A stretch of DNA of 64,000 bases from Chamaecrista fasciculata. Taxonomy: Eukaryota > Streptophyta > Magnoliopsida > Fabales > Fabaceae. Positions 46,727 to 59,089 of the stretch are shown here, piece after piece (the stretch's first letter is position 1; each line of letters begins with the position of its first letter). The notes beneath the pieces are model-generated. The model ran no database searches. It had not been told where the DNA came from and saw only the letters and a list, made by a program, of their open reading frames with translations. The DNA lies in NCBI GenBank assembly GCA_003254925.1, contig QANZ01034567.1:39208-103207 (forward strand), written 5' to 3'. The translations under genes and the position numbers were made by a program.

Positions 46727-49700
46727 TTACATGATAAAATCAGAGAAGAAAATATAAAGTCTATCACGAATAAAAAAAGGGCGTGGGGGCCAACTAAAAA
46801 GCTCCTTGGATAGCGCCGCCGGGGCATGGAAAATCTTCAAATTGACGTGCGAGAGAAGATTTTTAATGTCCGTGGTAAGCAAGCTTTCGTTGACAGTAGC
46901 TCCACTCTGATTGAAAAAGCGTGGCAAACTGTGGTGTGAGAAGCCAAGAGCAACGTTCCCGTGTAGCTGATCCTTCAGTTTAATCACTGTTTCTCTGCAA
47001 AAGAAGGTTTCTGTTGCTCTAGGCGAGGATTTGGTAGTACGTTTTCCTGCAGCGAATTTACAAGCACCATCTTGGTATACGACTGTTGTGAAGAATCTGC
47101 TGTTGTCTCTATCTTCGTAAGAGAAGAGAACGGAGATGGTAAAAGACCCCAGAAGCGAACGGGAGAGGCTGCCTTCAGAAGGTTGGTGGTGATGAGTGTG
47201 CTGGTTGGTTTGCAAAGTCGAAGAAAAAGAGTTGCTATAAAGCGAAAGAGCTTCATGTGTTGCTTGAACCAGTTGCATCGGGTTGGTCTGTTCGCCTTTC
47301 CAATATAAAAGATTCCTGGATTCCCAGATCTTGTGTAGAGTGATGAAGGACCATGAGAGTAGATACAGCATGTGTTCATCTTTTTTGAGCCAGGTAACGC
47401 AAAAGGAGATGAGCCGCTGGACGAGCGTCATAGTCCGATCCTGCATAAAAACAAAACTGAAGAGGGACCCAAACCAAACTGCTCTGGCAAAATGACATTG
47501 CATGAAGAGATGATCAACTGTTTCGAGAGCGTCTTGGCAGAAAACGCACGTAATATCATTGTCAAGATGGTGTGCTCGAAGAATGTCACCCACTGGTAAG
47601 GCGCTATTGATAAGCTTCCAGATGAACAGAAGTATTTTCCTAGGCAAGTGGAGCTTCCAAAAGAGAGTCCAATTGATGTCGTGCCCAGGAATTTCAATCC
47701 TTTCTCTTTCCTGATTGAGAATTTTGTACCCAGTGGACGGGGTGTATTTTCCTGAAGTTGCACCTTGCCAAATGAGTGAGTCCTGGAATTGAGTTAGGGG
47801 GATAGGGATATCCTTGATTTGGATCAGTTGGTGCCAAGGATATAACTCTTCCAATTTGATGTGGTTCCATTGATGGTTCTCAATGAGGTCTTGAACTTTG
47901 TAGATGCCCGGGTCTCCATCCCAAGGGAACACCCAATATTTACTGGTGATATCAATATTTGCGCCATCTCCAACCTGCCACGAGAGCCTACTTTCAATGA
48001 TTGAAAGGGAGTTTCATATACCTCTCCATACCCAGGTATCTTGGGTCGTTTTGCGGAAATTGAATTCTGTATTTGGAGTCTTGTATTTGTGAATGAACCA
48101 AGAACTTGAGAGAGATGTGGGAGAGGTAATCCACTTCCAACCATGTTTAGCAAGGAGAGATTCGTTAACCATTGAGAGATGTCTGAAGCCCAAACCACCA
48201 GAACGCTTTGGAGTAAAAAGCCTTTGTTTGTTGGTAAGATGCATCCGTTTTCCTTCTGTCTTGTATCCCCAAAAGAAATCAACCATGATGGACTCCATTT
48301 TTGTAGTGTCTTTTTTTGGCAGCTGAAAGACAGATAGCTTATAGATCGGATCCACTTGAAGCACAGCTTGAATTAACACTGTTCTGCCTGCCTGAGACAA
48401 GAGATTAGCCTTCCACCCCTGAAGTCTGTGTTGGAAACGCTCAATAAGGGCATTGGCATTCTTTTTAATGTAATTCTTTCCGTCGACAAAAGTGCCCAGG
48501 TATTTGCCCAATTGATTTGCCTGTTTGACTTTCAGAGTGCTCGCCATAAATTTCCTGAAGTGGCGCGAAGTGTTTGGACTAAAAACCACAAGAGATTTAT
48601 CCTTATTAATCTCCTGCCCCGCCAAGCCGCAGTAGAAGTCAAGAATCGAGGAGACCTGTTAACAGGAGGTTTGAGTGGCTTTGAAGAAGAGAATGATGTC
48701 ATCAGCATACATTAGATGTGAGATCATCGGGCCCCTATTTGCGAATCTGATACCTTGAATCCTCTTGTCCTTTTCTGCTTTGTTGAGAAGAGCAGAAAGA
48801 GTGTTTGCCGCTATAATGAAAAGAAAGGGAGAGAGGGGGTCCCCTTGCCGAACACCTCTCTGAGCCGGAAAGGAACTTGCCTTGTGCCCATTAAGCAACA
48901 AAGTGTAACTGACCGTGGAAATGCATTGGTTCACCATATTGATGAAGGAGGTGGGGAAGTTCATCCTGCTCATAACGGCTTTGATGAAATTCCAACCGAG
49001 CTTGTCATATGCTTTGGACATATCAAGCTTCAAGGCACACCATTGGGATTTGGCCTTTTTTGCTTTATGAATATAATGCATGAGCTCAGTTGTTAAAATA
49101 ATGTTGTCTGCAATCTGTCTGCCTTTAATGAAACCATTCTGATTTGGGGAGATCCACTGTCCGATGAACGGTTGCATTCTATTAACCAGAACCTTGGCAA
49201 TGATTTTGTAGATGGTGTTACAAAGGCCAATAGGACGGAATTGTGTTACAGAAGACGGGTTATTGGACTTTGGGATTAGGGAGATAAAAGTTTGATTGAA
49301 TTCCTTGAGCAGATATCTGGTGTTCTGAAAGTTCTTGATCATCTCACAGACATCTGATTTGATCAGATCCCAGAATTTCTGGAAAAATTCCGCAGGAAAA
49401 CCGTCTGGACCTGGCGCTTTGAAGGACTTAAGTTGAAACACAGTCGTCTTGATTTCCTCGTCCGTGAAGGGGCTATCCAAGCATATCTTTTCCTGTTCAG
49501 ACATATGAGGCAGTTCCACGGAATCTAGCTCATGAAGGATAAAGGATTGGCTTGGCTCGTCGGGGTAAGTGTATGCACCCTGGAAGTAATTCCCAAGGAA
49601 GGCTTCCATTTCCGTATAGTTTTCAATCCAATTGCCCGTAGCGTCCTGTATTTTTAATATTTTGTTGGCAATTCGACGCTTTTTGACCACTGTGTGGAAA

Positions 49701-50778
49701 CATTTTGTATTACGGTCCCCCCGATCAACCAAAGCTGCCTTGCTTTTTGAGCCCACAGAATTTCTTCATATTCCAACCATTTATTGAGTTCCAATCGAAC
49801 TGAGAGCTCTTCCTGAAACTTGTTTGTATTATTCCCTGAAATTTGTTGTTGGAGAGAGTCCAGGGTGCTTTGAAGACTTTTAATCCTGTTCTGAATATTA
49901 CCAAGATCCTGTCGGTTCCAAGTATGTAGATTGTGCATCGTGGCTTGTTGCTTACGTGCCACCGAGAAGGCGTTAGACCCGGCGAAATGCCGCTGCCACG
50001 TCTGATTGATAATGTCGGAAGCTGTTGACTCTTGCAACCAGAAAAGTTCGAATCTTTTTGGTCTATGTCGGAAAGGTATGGTTCCTTTCGTGTCGACAAT
50101 TAATGGACTGTGATCCGATGCAGCCACTTGTAAACAGTTGAGCCATGTGTTTGAGTATTGCAAGAGCCAATTTTCATTGACTAAGGCTCTATCCAGTCTT
50201 TCCCACACGGCCTCATGTGTTTTCCTCGAATTACTCCACGTGTACCAATTACCAGCCGGACGAATATCCATAAGTTGGCAACTGTTAATGAGTTGTTGAA
50301 AGGCGAGCGCGCCAGGGATGACCGGATTTACGCTTAATTTTTCTGTCGTATTTAGAACCTGATTGAAATCTCCTAACAACAACCAAGGACTATCATCGTT
50401 GGGTTTGACTGAGCTTATAAAATTCCATACCACATGTCTTTCGTTAGTTTTAGGTCTGCCGTATATGCACGTCAGCCAAAACGGTTTGCCAGCACAATCG
50501 TAACAGAAAGCATGAATCCAGTTTTCAGTAATGTTTAGGATATTACATGATACATTATTGTCCCAAGCGAGAACTACACCACCTTTCCGCCCGACAGAAT
50601 TAAAACCCTGAGAATTTGCATAACCCCACCTCCTAAGAAAGCCATTACAAACATCAACATGACAAAGGGTCTCACAAAAGAACAAAAAGTTTGGGGAGAA
50701 TCTATTAATAAGCTGTCTTGTTCTTCTTCTTGTCGAGGCGACCCTAAAACCTCGACAATTCCACGCTAAGAACTTCAT
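46727..50778 (-). pseudogene. LINE ORF2: endonuclease and reverse transcriptase, broken
   Basis: Starts at ATG 50778 (MKFLAWNCRGF). The endonuclease (exonuclease-endonuclease-phosphatase fold) keeps WNCRG, FFCETL, IYGRP, LLLGDFN and ASDHSPL. Reverse transcriptase keeps FKAPGPDGFPAEFFQ, RPIGLCNTIYKI, KLDMSKAYD, QRGVRQGDPLSPFLF and YADD (about 48700). A zinc-binding segment (HLPRKILLFIWK, CVFCQDALETVDHLFMQC) follows near 47600-47480, then a degenerate RNase H-like C-terminus. Breaks: one frameshift near 49740 between endonuclease and RT, an in-frame TAA at about 48659, and an in-frame TGA at 48014. The segments from 49756 to 46727 share one frame, so point mutations explain both stops. Confidence 0.88.
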
Positions 50779-52523
50779 GGCGTCTTTGGGGGCTGATTTG
50801 GGACAGCCTCCCCGAACCCATCGAGAAACAAAAGACCATTTTCCGTGAGGTAAGCTAGCAGTAAAGCTCTTGGTAACTTCCAGATATGTGAAGGAAAGGA
50901 AGGGCGGGATCGCTTGCATGCTTCTTGAGTCGTCTCCGTCTCGCGTTTCCTTTTAGCAGTACCCAGTCCCCAAGAAAAAACAGCAACATATGGATCGGTA
51001 ACTTTGTATCTTTTTCGTGCTTTTTCTATAGCCAAGTCTCGTAGATCCTGTCTTCTGCGTTTCCTTGTAGCCTTGCCGAGATTTTGATCAATCACTACCC
51101 ATTGTATCATTGGGCAGTAAACAAGTCGCTTTTGAATGGAGAAGATGCGAGTAATGAAGAGGGTCCATTGAGTAGTGAAGAACCAGTTGAAGGGAGAAAC
51201 TAAGAAAGGTCCATGTAGACTTGGTATGAAAATAAGTTTCCTGTCCATCCAGACAATGTGAGAAGAGCTTGCAATGTTAACATGAAACATGTCCCACTGG
51301 ATTCCTTCTTTGCTTTTGAGACATATATAGATGCCGAGACCCAATCCTTGTGGAAGCATAGCTGCCGCCCAGTTATATAGGGAATCACTGTTGAGAGTGA
51401 AATTCGGCACTTTAGACCATTCCGTGAGCTCATTCGGATTCTGAGCCTCCAGTTCTGAAAATTGTTGGAGCTATTGTTCCAGATTATGCATGATCATGGC
51501 GCCACAGAAAGGATCAAAGAGGAAGGGACCAAAATGTCCCAAATTTGCTGATTCCTCCAAGTCCTCCCTGCTGTGGTAGTGCTGTACAAGGTTCAGCGTA
51601 GTCGCAAGCGGAAAATCAGATAGGTCCCTGGAAATTAACGTACCCTCTATGTTTTCATCAGGAACATTAGGAACAAGTTCAGAATCCATCTGGGTGGAAG
51701 AAAAAGGTGGTACAGAGTGCAAAAGTGAAGGCAGATTGAAGACGGAATTGTTATTAGTATGAAAAGCTTCTTGCGCTGATGCTCTGTCCCGGTTAATGGT
51801 GTCTGGGTCCTGTGTATCGTCAACTTTGGTGCCTGATGGTTCCCCCTTCTCATAGATTCCGATTGGGGAACAGAGGTTTGAGACAAAAGGTTCCGGAGTA
51901 GTGTCCTCGACGGGTCGCTTACCTTTTCGTTCATGTTCGGTTTCCTGGTCAGTGTTTGGAGAATAGGAAAAGTCCAGAGCTTCCGTGTCTTCCATTTGAT
52001 GAATCTCGACAGAGTGAAATGAGTCGTTGTCGCTGTGCTCTGAATCAGGATCCTCTTGAGAAATTTCCATGCTATCTCCTGAATCTGAGGAATTATCCGA
52101 AGAGAAGTCTGCACTAATATGGTTTCGTTGGTGGCGCCACCATCTTTCAGCCACCACGTAATTAACTTCAACTCCGTCGTGGAACGTAAAGATTTTGGTG
52201 GTACGCCGGAAATGGTACTCGCCAAATCTCCTTCGGGGACACCGATATTGTGGATTGGGCTGCTCTGCCCAAGACGTAACTTCTGCTCATGCCATCATCA
52301 CTCTGAGTTGTCTGGTAGCTTCGGCCTGAACACGATGGGAACTCCAATCGCAATGTTCATGCACATGTCCAATGCGCCCGCAGCGCTCACAGATGCGAAA
52401 AACACGTTCTGGCACGCAAGTGATCCATTTGATGTTCCCATCAATCAGGGGTAAGAAGCAACCAGCAGGAAGAGGAATTGAGGGATCAACGAATACTTTA
52501 ACTCTGATGTATTCGGGGTTCAT
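50775..52523 (-). pseudogene. LINE ORF1 (gag-like, zinc knuckle), broken
   Basis: Begins within the domain before the zinc knuckle (IRVKVFVDPSIPLPAG), then CERCGRIGHVHEHC (CX2CX4HX4C). A long acidic linker and a basic C-terminal region (RKRRRQDLRDLAIEKARKR) follow. The three open stretches, 52523-52287, 52157-51471 and 51410-50775, lie in one frame separated by stops (TGA at 52287 with further stops before 52157, and TAG at 51471). The final TGA (50775-50777) overlaps the ORF2 ATG as ATGA. Confidence 0.75.
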
Positions 52524-52853
52524 GGTGAGGTCGTTTCTTGTTCGTAGTATAGTTATTTTAAATATTTTATTTTATATATTTATATTTTTTTATGAAATAT
52601 TATTTTTATTGTAGAAAATACATATATTATTATTATTAATTTTATATTTAAAAAATAAATAAAATATAAATTTAATCTCAATCAAATTAATTTTTTTTTA
52701 ATAGATAAATCAAATTAAATATTTTTATTATTATAAACTTTATTAAACTCTTGTATAATTAATTTTTTATCAATATATACAACTTAAAAAATACATAAAA
52801 TAAATAAATGAGTTAAAAAAAATATATAATGTGGTTTTATTATTGTTCATCCC

Positions 52854-53381
52854 ATCCTTACACAATTTACTCTACACTAGAATTCTTACTTAGTCTCAGA
52901 GCTGAAAATTGATTGAATTACTCAACTTTGGCTTCAAAGGTGAGAAGAGCATATTGATTTATTAATAAGACTAACTGTCACAGCATTATAATATGCATTC
53001 AGAGTTCAGACCATTTAAAATGTGCAGTATTAAATCATCTGTTATAGTAGGAACACCTGCAAGAGTTAATTGGTCAGAAATCATTTTCACCTTAGACAAA
53101 TATTTGTCCTTTTTCATGAGTTTTTCTAAGTTAAGTGCAGGTCATGAGATTACGGGCTCCATGTGATATCAAGTGAAAATTCTAGTATAGAATAAATTGT
53201 ACAAGGACAAGACGAAGAACAATATCTGTCATAGATTTATGTATTATTGTAATAACAAAATATTGTTACAACTTCAACCAGTAGCACTATGGGACATGTG
53301 TCCAATATAAATAAGTATGACCTACAAATATATAAATAATGTCTTGAATGAAATAATCTAATGCTAATACATAATGCACAA
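52854..53381. other. intergenic, no gene seen
   Basis: No recognisable gene or repeat. Confidence 0.45.
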
Positions 53382-53391
53382 TTATATAAAC

Positions 53392-55524
53392 GATGAGTAA
53401 ACTATCAAATTAGTCCCCAGATTTTTCTCGGTTACAGATAAATCCCTGGATTTAAACAATAGACGAATAAGTCCCCGAATTTATCGACCGTTACATAAAT
53501 TGGTCCCTCGGTTAACCTGACGTTAGAAAAAACGTGACGTGGCATGTTAACTGCCACGTCAGCATGGGTTAAACTAAAAAAAAAATGCCAACTAGGTAAA
53601 TGTTGCCACATCAGCATTATTACTAAAAAAAAAAGAAAATTCGTGTTTGGACAAATTGGTCCCTAGCTTCAATTTTTATCCCATTATTTTCAATTCCCCC
53701 TATTTTTCATCATCTTCATTCATTTTAGTCCCAAATCCTCAAAATAAAATTGTTAAGTGTCCCAAAACTCTTCCAAACATTTCAATTTAGTCCTTAAACT
53801 CTAAAACCCCAAACCCCAAACCCTAAAATCCCATACCCCAAACCCTAAACTCTAAAACCCCAAACCCCAAAATCCCAAACCCAAACCCTAAAACCTAAAA
53901 CCCCAAACCTTAAACTCTAAAATCCCATACCCCAAACTCTAAAACCCCAAACACCAAACTCTAAAACCCTAAACTCCAAACCCTAAAATCCCAAACCCCA
54001 AACCCCAAATCCTAAAACCTTAAACCATAAACTCTAAAACCCCAAACCCTAAAATCCCAAACCCCAAACCCTAAAACCTAAAACCCCAAACCCTAAAATC
54101 CCACACCCTAAACTCTTTGGTTTATTATCTGTTCATTTAATTAGAGGACCAATTTGTCTAACATATTGAACTATTTTGATAAATTCGGGGACTGATTTGT
54201 ATAATACTGTTGCACGTCACAATTGTTGAACTTTAATGTACAATCACAATTCTGATTATGGTTTGGGGTTTTAGAGTTTAGGGTTTGGGTTTGGAGTCTA
54301 AGGTTTTAGCGTTTGGGGTTTAGGGTTTAGGGTGTATGGGATTTTAGGATTTGGGGTTTGCGGTTTTAGAGTTTATGGTTTGAGGTTTGAGGTTTTAGGG
54401 TTTGGGGTTTGGGATTTTGGGGTTGGAGGTTTTAGAGTTTAGGGTTTTGGGTTTGGGGTTTGAGTTTGGGGTTTTAGAGTTTGGGGTATGGGATTTTAGG
54501 GTTTGGGGTTTGGGGTTTTATGGTTTGGGGTTGTAGGTTTTAGGGTTTGGGATTTTGGGGTTTGGGGTTTTAGAGTTTAGGGTTTGGGGTTTGGGGTTTG
54601 GGGTTTTAGAGTTTAGGGTTTAAGGTTTTAGGATTTGAGGTTTGGGATTTTAGGGTTTGGGGTTTAGGGTTTTAGAGTTTGGGGTTTGGGGTTTTAGAGT
54701 TTGGGGTATGGGATTTTAGGGTTTGGGGTTTGAGGTTTTAGAGTTTATGGTTTGGGGTTTTAGGTTTTAGGGTTTGGGTTTGGGATTTTGGGGTTTGGGA
54801 TTTTAGAGTTTAGGGACTAAATTAAAATGTTTGGAAGAATTTTGGGACACTTTACAATTTTAGGATTTTAGGGTTTTAAGGTTTCGGATTTTAGGATTTA
54901 GGGTTTAGGTTTTAGGGTTTTAATATTTTTAAGGACTAAATTGGAATGTTTGGAAGAGTTTTAGGACACTTTACAATTTTATTTTGAGGATTTGGGACTA
55001 AAATGAATGAAGATGATGAAAAAGAGGGGGAATTGAAAATAAAGGGGTTTAGAGTTTGGGGTTTAGGGTTTAGGTTTTAGGATTTTTAATACTTTTGAGG
55101 ACTAAATTGAAATGTTGGAAGAGTTTTGGGACACTTAACAATTTTATTTTGAGGATTTGGGACTAAAATGAATGAAGATGATGAAAAATAGGGGGAATTG
55201 AAAATAATGGGATAAAAATTGAAGCCAGGGACCAATTTGTCCAGACACGATTTTTTTTTTTAGTAATAATGCTGATGTGGCGACATTTACCCAGTTGGCA
55301 TTTCTTTTTTTCTTTTTTTTTTAGTTTAACCCGTGCTGACGTGGCAGTTAACGTGCCACATCAGCACTTAACGTGCTACATCACGTTTTTTGTAACGTCA
55401 GGTTAACCGAGGGACCAATTTGTGTAACGGTCGATAAATTCAGGGACTTATTCGTCTATTATCTAAATCCAGGGGCTTATCTGTAACTGAACAAAAATCT
55501 GGGGAGTAATTTGATAGTTTACTC
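53392..55524. mobile_element. large foldback element F (2.1 kb) with telomere-like arms
   Basis: Exact 10-bp direct repeats TTATATAAAC at 53382-53391 and 55525-55534. Outer arms of about 190 bp pair (GAGTAAACTATCAAATTA and its reverse complement at the right end, continuing through GTCCCTCGGTTAACCTGACGT). Inside, the left arm is a C-rich degenerate array of AAACCCTAAA/AAACCCCAAA units (about 53790-54115). The right arm is the matching G-rich array (TTTAGGGTTTGGGG, about 54255-54830 and 55045-55085). In the right arm a ~150-bp block (GACTAAATTGAAATGTTTGG...) is repeated. No coding frame. The same termini occur in the 307-bp element at 24598. Confidence 0.85.
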
Positions 55525-55534
55525 TTATATAAAC

Positions 55535-56308
55535 ATAGTAATGGTATCATATATAGGTGATCTGTTATTATTATATTGTCCAATTAGATGAAGGAGGGTT
55601 GGGCCAATCAAATTATGTCATTTGGGTTATATTATTGGGCAATCCTCTGAATCCAATAAATGAATGAATATTAAGAAGAAGTAGCGTCCCCACCAGTATA
55701 TATTGTGACACTGCCATATGGGCTGTCCTTGAATGATTTGAATGGCATCTTCTGAGGCCCACTCTTTAGGATCATTATTTCTTTCATTTATTTCACATTG
55801 TTTTCTTCCTCACAATTTTCAATGGACCACCCCAATCCCGAAATCTTCTATCAACATTATATATCGCCATCCTTTTCCTTAAATGTTACAATTATTTGTT
55901 TTCACCACCTGATTAAATTATGAAAAAAAATTATAGAGGGATAAAATGTTAGGACACAGATCTCCAACTTAAAAAAAAAAATTAAATTCAACAATAAAGA
56001 AATTAAATTCAACGGGAATTAAAGAAGTAGGGTGCCCATATCAATTGCCATCCAATTATTCACTACACATGTATATATTCTTCTTCTAATTCATTCATGG
56101 GACTGTTGTCGTATGATTATTTAGTGTTGAGGAAATTCTTTTTATGTTTTAGATTAGAGAAAGTCCTGTTTTTTTTTAGTAAAGAAGTGAAAACTCTTTT
56201 TTTGGTGAGTAAGAAGTGAAAACTCTTTTTTTTTTTGGTGAGTAAGAAGTGAAAACTCTTTGATCCAAAATATAAATGTACAGATTTTCTGAATATGTTA
56301 GCACTCAT

Positions 56309-56367
<59 letters not shown>

Positions 56368-57909
56368 NGATTTTCTGAAGATGTTAGCACTCATCCAAAT
56401 CTATCTCTCTCTCTCTCTCTCTCTCTCTACTCTCTCTCTCTCTATTTATATATTACTAAAATATCAATTAATTTTCACCTTACCATTTATATATTCTTAT
56501 AAATTTCTTAAACATTAGACCTATTATTTTATTGCGGTACCATGTAGAAAAATATTGAGTAGCATACATATTTTTCTCTGCTTCATTATATTGTTTGGGC
56601 TATTATAGTATGATTATTGTTTGTAGGTCCAATTCCCAAATGAAACATAGCAGAGAAGGGACCCATTGATAAGTATAGTTGAAAATGTGTGGACATCATA
56701 CTAAATCCAAGTACCAATCTCCATTTATGGTTCAACTTTTAAGCTATACTTAACTTCCTGTACCCACTCTATATTGCAAAATCTCATATCCCTTTTAATT
56801 TTTCCTAAATTATAAACTACTTCATGTTCATATCATCTCTTCCTATATATTCGTGTAACTACATACTAGTAATTAATATATATCTGCGAGGCCTCGTTTT
56901 TATTAATTAAGCATGCATGATGCATCTATACATTATATATATATATATGTAACAAAATTTAAAACTCTCGTATAAAAATTCCTGTTTCTATTTTGTAAAT
57001 CTCATAACACGTACGTATAGAGTTTGTTAAATATATTTTTTTTTGAACAAATTGTCAAATACGTTATTATTGTGGTGAGCGACAGATTTTATAATAGATA
57101 ATATATATGATATGTAATGCTTGTTTGTTAAGCATTGCGACGAGTTCCACCTCGTATACGTAGATAGAAGAAGTAGCTAGCTAGGAGTATTGGATTTGTA
57201 TTGGCTAAAGCAGCATGACCTCTAAATAATAGTAGGAATCGTGACTTAGAATAATTGATATTTATAATATATAGATGACGAGAGGGAGGTGATTAAATTA
57301 GTTGCTTTCAAAGATGGATCAGAAAAGAGTTTGATCCTTAAAAAATTAATGTGGAAACTAATCATATATACCGTTTAGAGGCCGACAAAATATCCAACTC
57401 ACGACATTTGTCTTTGGGTCAGTCTCGGACTTAGCATGCTCTCTTACGTGTGCGCACACGTAGCACATTCATATTCTTCATAAATTCATCATAAACATCC
57501 AACACACTTTTCTTAAACCCACTTTGATTCTTCTCTTCTACCCTTGTTTCACTCCCAATATTACCATATATATTATCAAAAACGAACAAATCAAATTCAA
57601 TTCCATTTGCCCTTTGTATCACGCTAGCTATATATATAGGTAGTAGATATATAGGGTTAAGTAATTAATAACCACTAATTAACCAAACCAAGCGACCTGT
57701 TCAAACTGCAAATAATTAAACACAGGTTTCCAAATAGGAAAACGAAAAAAAGAAAAAGGTAATAAGTTAGTGTGTAATTGGACATAGGTTTCGATGAGTG
57801 TTTGAAGTTTATAAAATTATAGAGTGGGTGTGTGGGGCCTGGTCATGTGAGGATGATGGAGATGGTTAAAATTGGTGATGAAAGCGATGATGAGGAGGCA
57901 GATTAGCAG
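55535..57909. other. intergenic DNA downstream of the foldback element
   Basis: AT-rich with simple repeats; a CT microsatellite at 56312-56432 with a contig join. A minus-strand frame at 57431-57622 lacks an ATG and a domain. No gene called. Confidence 0.45.
56283..56432. repeat. CT microsatellite with single-N join and duplicated flank
   Basis: A CT run ends at an N (56368). The 34-base stretch before the run (56283-56316, GATTTTCTGAATATGTTAGC...) reappears immediately after the N (56369-56402) with one mismatch and leads into a second CT run. This looks like two contig ends that overlap but were not merged. Confidence 0.8.
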
Positions 57910-57940
57910 TTTCCAGGAAAGTGTCCTCTTTTCCTGGAAA
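57910..57940. promoter_or_regulatory. 11-bp inverted repeat TTTCCAGGAAA / TTTCCTGGAAA
   Basis: Perfect 11-bp arms at 57910-57920 and 57930-57940 with a 9-base spacer. Each arm is itself a near-palindrome (TTTCC-N-GGAAA). A possible protein-binding dyad; no factor is assigned. Confidence 0.35.
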
Positions 57941-59089
57941 GTCCCTCTCACGATATTTATTGGTCCACCCCATTAATCAATGATGTGTGGAATTAATGAA
58001 TCCCATATACTCATATATTTATCATCATGTATAATTCAGATATGAAATATATAAAAACCTGAAAACTCGGGACAAGATATATGGGAATGGAATTAATGGA
58101 ATTGTGGGAATGGGTCTCATAATTGGATGGCTTCCAATGATGATATATAGCGTGGGTGCAACGTATACGGTGTACGTGGAATGATCGTTGCCCACCAACA
58201 AATCTGGACCGTTGAATATAATCCAGCATCTGACAACCTCAGTGAGAGATATATATGTGTAATAAAGTAGAATACAGGAATCATATTAGTATGATTAGTA
58301 TTGTGTGGGTCTTCTCGAGTTTCTGTCTCAAAAAGAAATAAAAGGTGCAGGATAGATGAAGAAGCTGACCTTCAACTAAAATCCTATGTTCTCTTCAGAG
58401 AGATTTTGAGAGAGAGAGAGAGAGAGAGACCCATTGGGCCGTCACGTGGGCTCTGGGCCCACCACTCTCCTTAAAGCCAAAGCATCTCACGAGAGACGAG
58501 ACCACACCTTACACACAAAATCTCAAAATCCTCTCTCTCTCTCTCTCTCTTTAAGCAACTGATTTGCAGACACAAACACGTGAGCTAACTTCCCTATCCA
58601 CACCCTTCAACCTTTCTCCAACTTAATCATAACCTCCAACTGATATCCATCATTATCTTAACTATATACTTCCCCCCTTCCCTTCCTCCTTCTATCTCCA
58701 TCTTCTTTTTCTTTTTTCCCATCCCCTTAATTACTCCACCCATCACTCATTTGACATTTCATTAGTTAACAGAAATTAACAAACAAAAACAAAATCAAAT
58801 ACACTAATTAATTCCTTCATTCATATATATATATCATCTATATATATAAAAACCAGTTATATAAACATACAAATTAAGGAAAGAAAGAAAGAAAAAAGTA
58901 ATGGGCATGGGCGGGCCGGAGCAGTTCAGTTACTATAATTTCTACCGTATTAGTTAATTACATCATTTTCCTAGACGTATATTATATCCCTCAACCAAAA
59001 AAATACAATGGTTGTGGGAGGCAAATACTGCTTAATTGTTCCTTTTTTTTGCCCATATACCCCTGGAGAAAAATCAAATTATTAAGTAA
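57941..59089. other. 3' flank of HAT22 with leader-like sequence on the plus strand
   Basis: Contains a GA run (58407-58429), CACGTG (58443) and a CT run (58529-58551), followed by pyrimidine-rich sequence and an 18-residue frame at 58901-58957 (MGMGGPEQFSYYNFYRIS). It resembles a plant promoter and 5' UTR, but no protein gene follows. Confidence 0.35.

Larger units (their letters stand above)
46702..52535 (-). mobile_element. L1-type LINE retrotransposon, ~5.8 kb, 5' truncated and mutated
   Basis: Minus-strand order: ORF1 (nucleic-acid-binding), then ORF2 (endonuclease, reverse transcriptase, zinc-binding domain, RNase H-like end), then a short 3' UTR and poly(A) (seen as T10 at 46702-46711). 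Flanking TCTTGTTC at 46694-46701 and 52536-52543 is a likely 8-bp target duplication. ORF1 starts without its N-terminal domain, so the copy is 5' truncated. Few disabling mutations suggest a fairly young insertion. Confidence 0.88.
46628..52853. mobile_element. non-autonomous element G, copy 2, split by a LINE
   Basis: Left end GGGGTGAACAAAA (46628) and right end TTGTTCATCCC (52853) are inverted repeats like those of the copy at 6874-7291. Left part has TAGATCGGGTC; the right part is the same kind of AT-rich core. The LINE at 46702-52535 is inserted inside. No clear target duplication remains, so this pairing rests on the termini. Confidence 0.5.

Noticed and set aside
53785..54830. True interstitial telomere
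   Set aside because: Units are degenerate mixtures of AAACCCTAAA and AAACCCCAAA in opposed arms within a mobile element, not an exact TTTAGGG array.
57431..57622. 63-codon minus-strand frame with protein-like composition
   Set aside because: No ATG start, no recognisable domain and no splice partner found.
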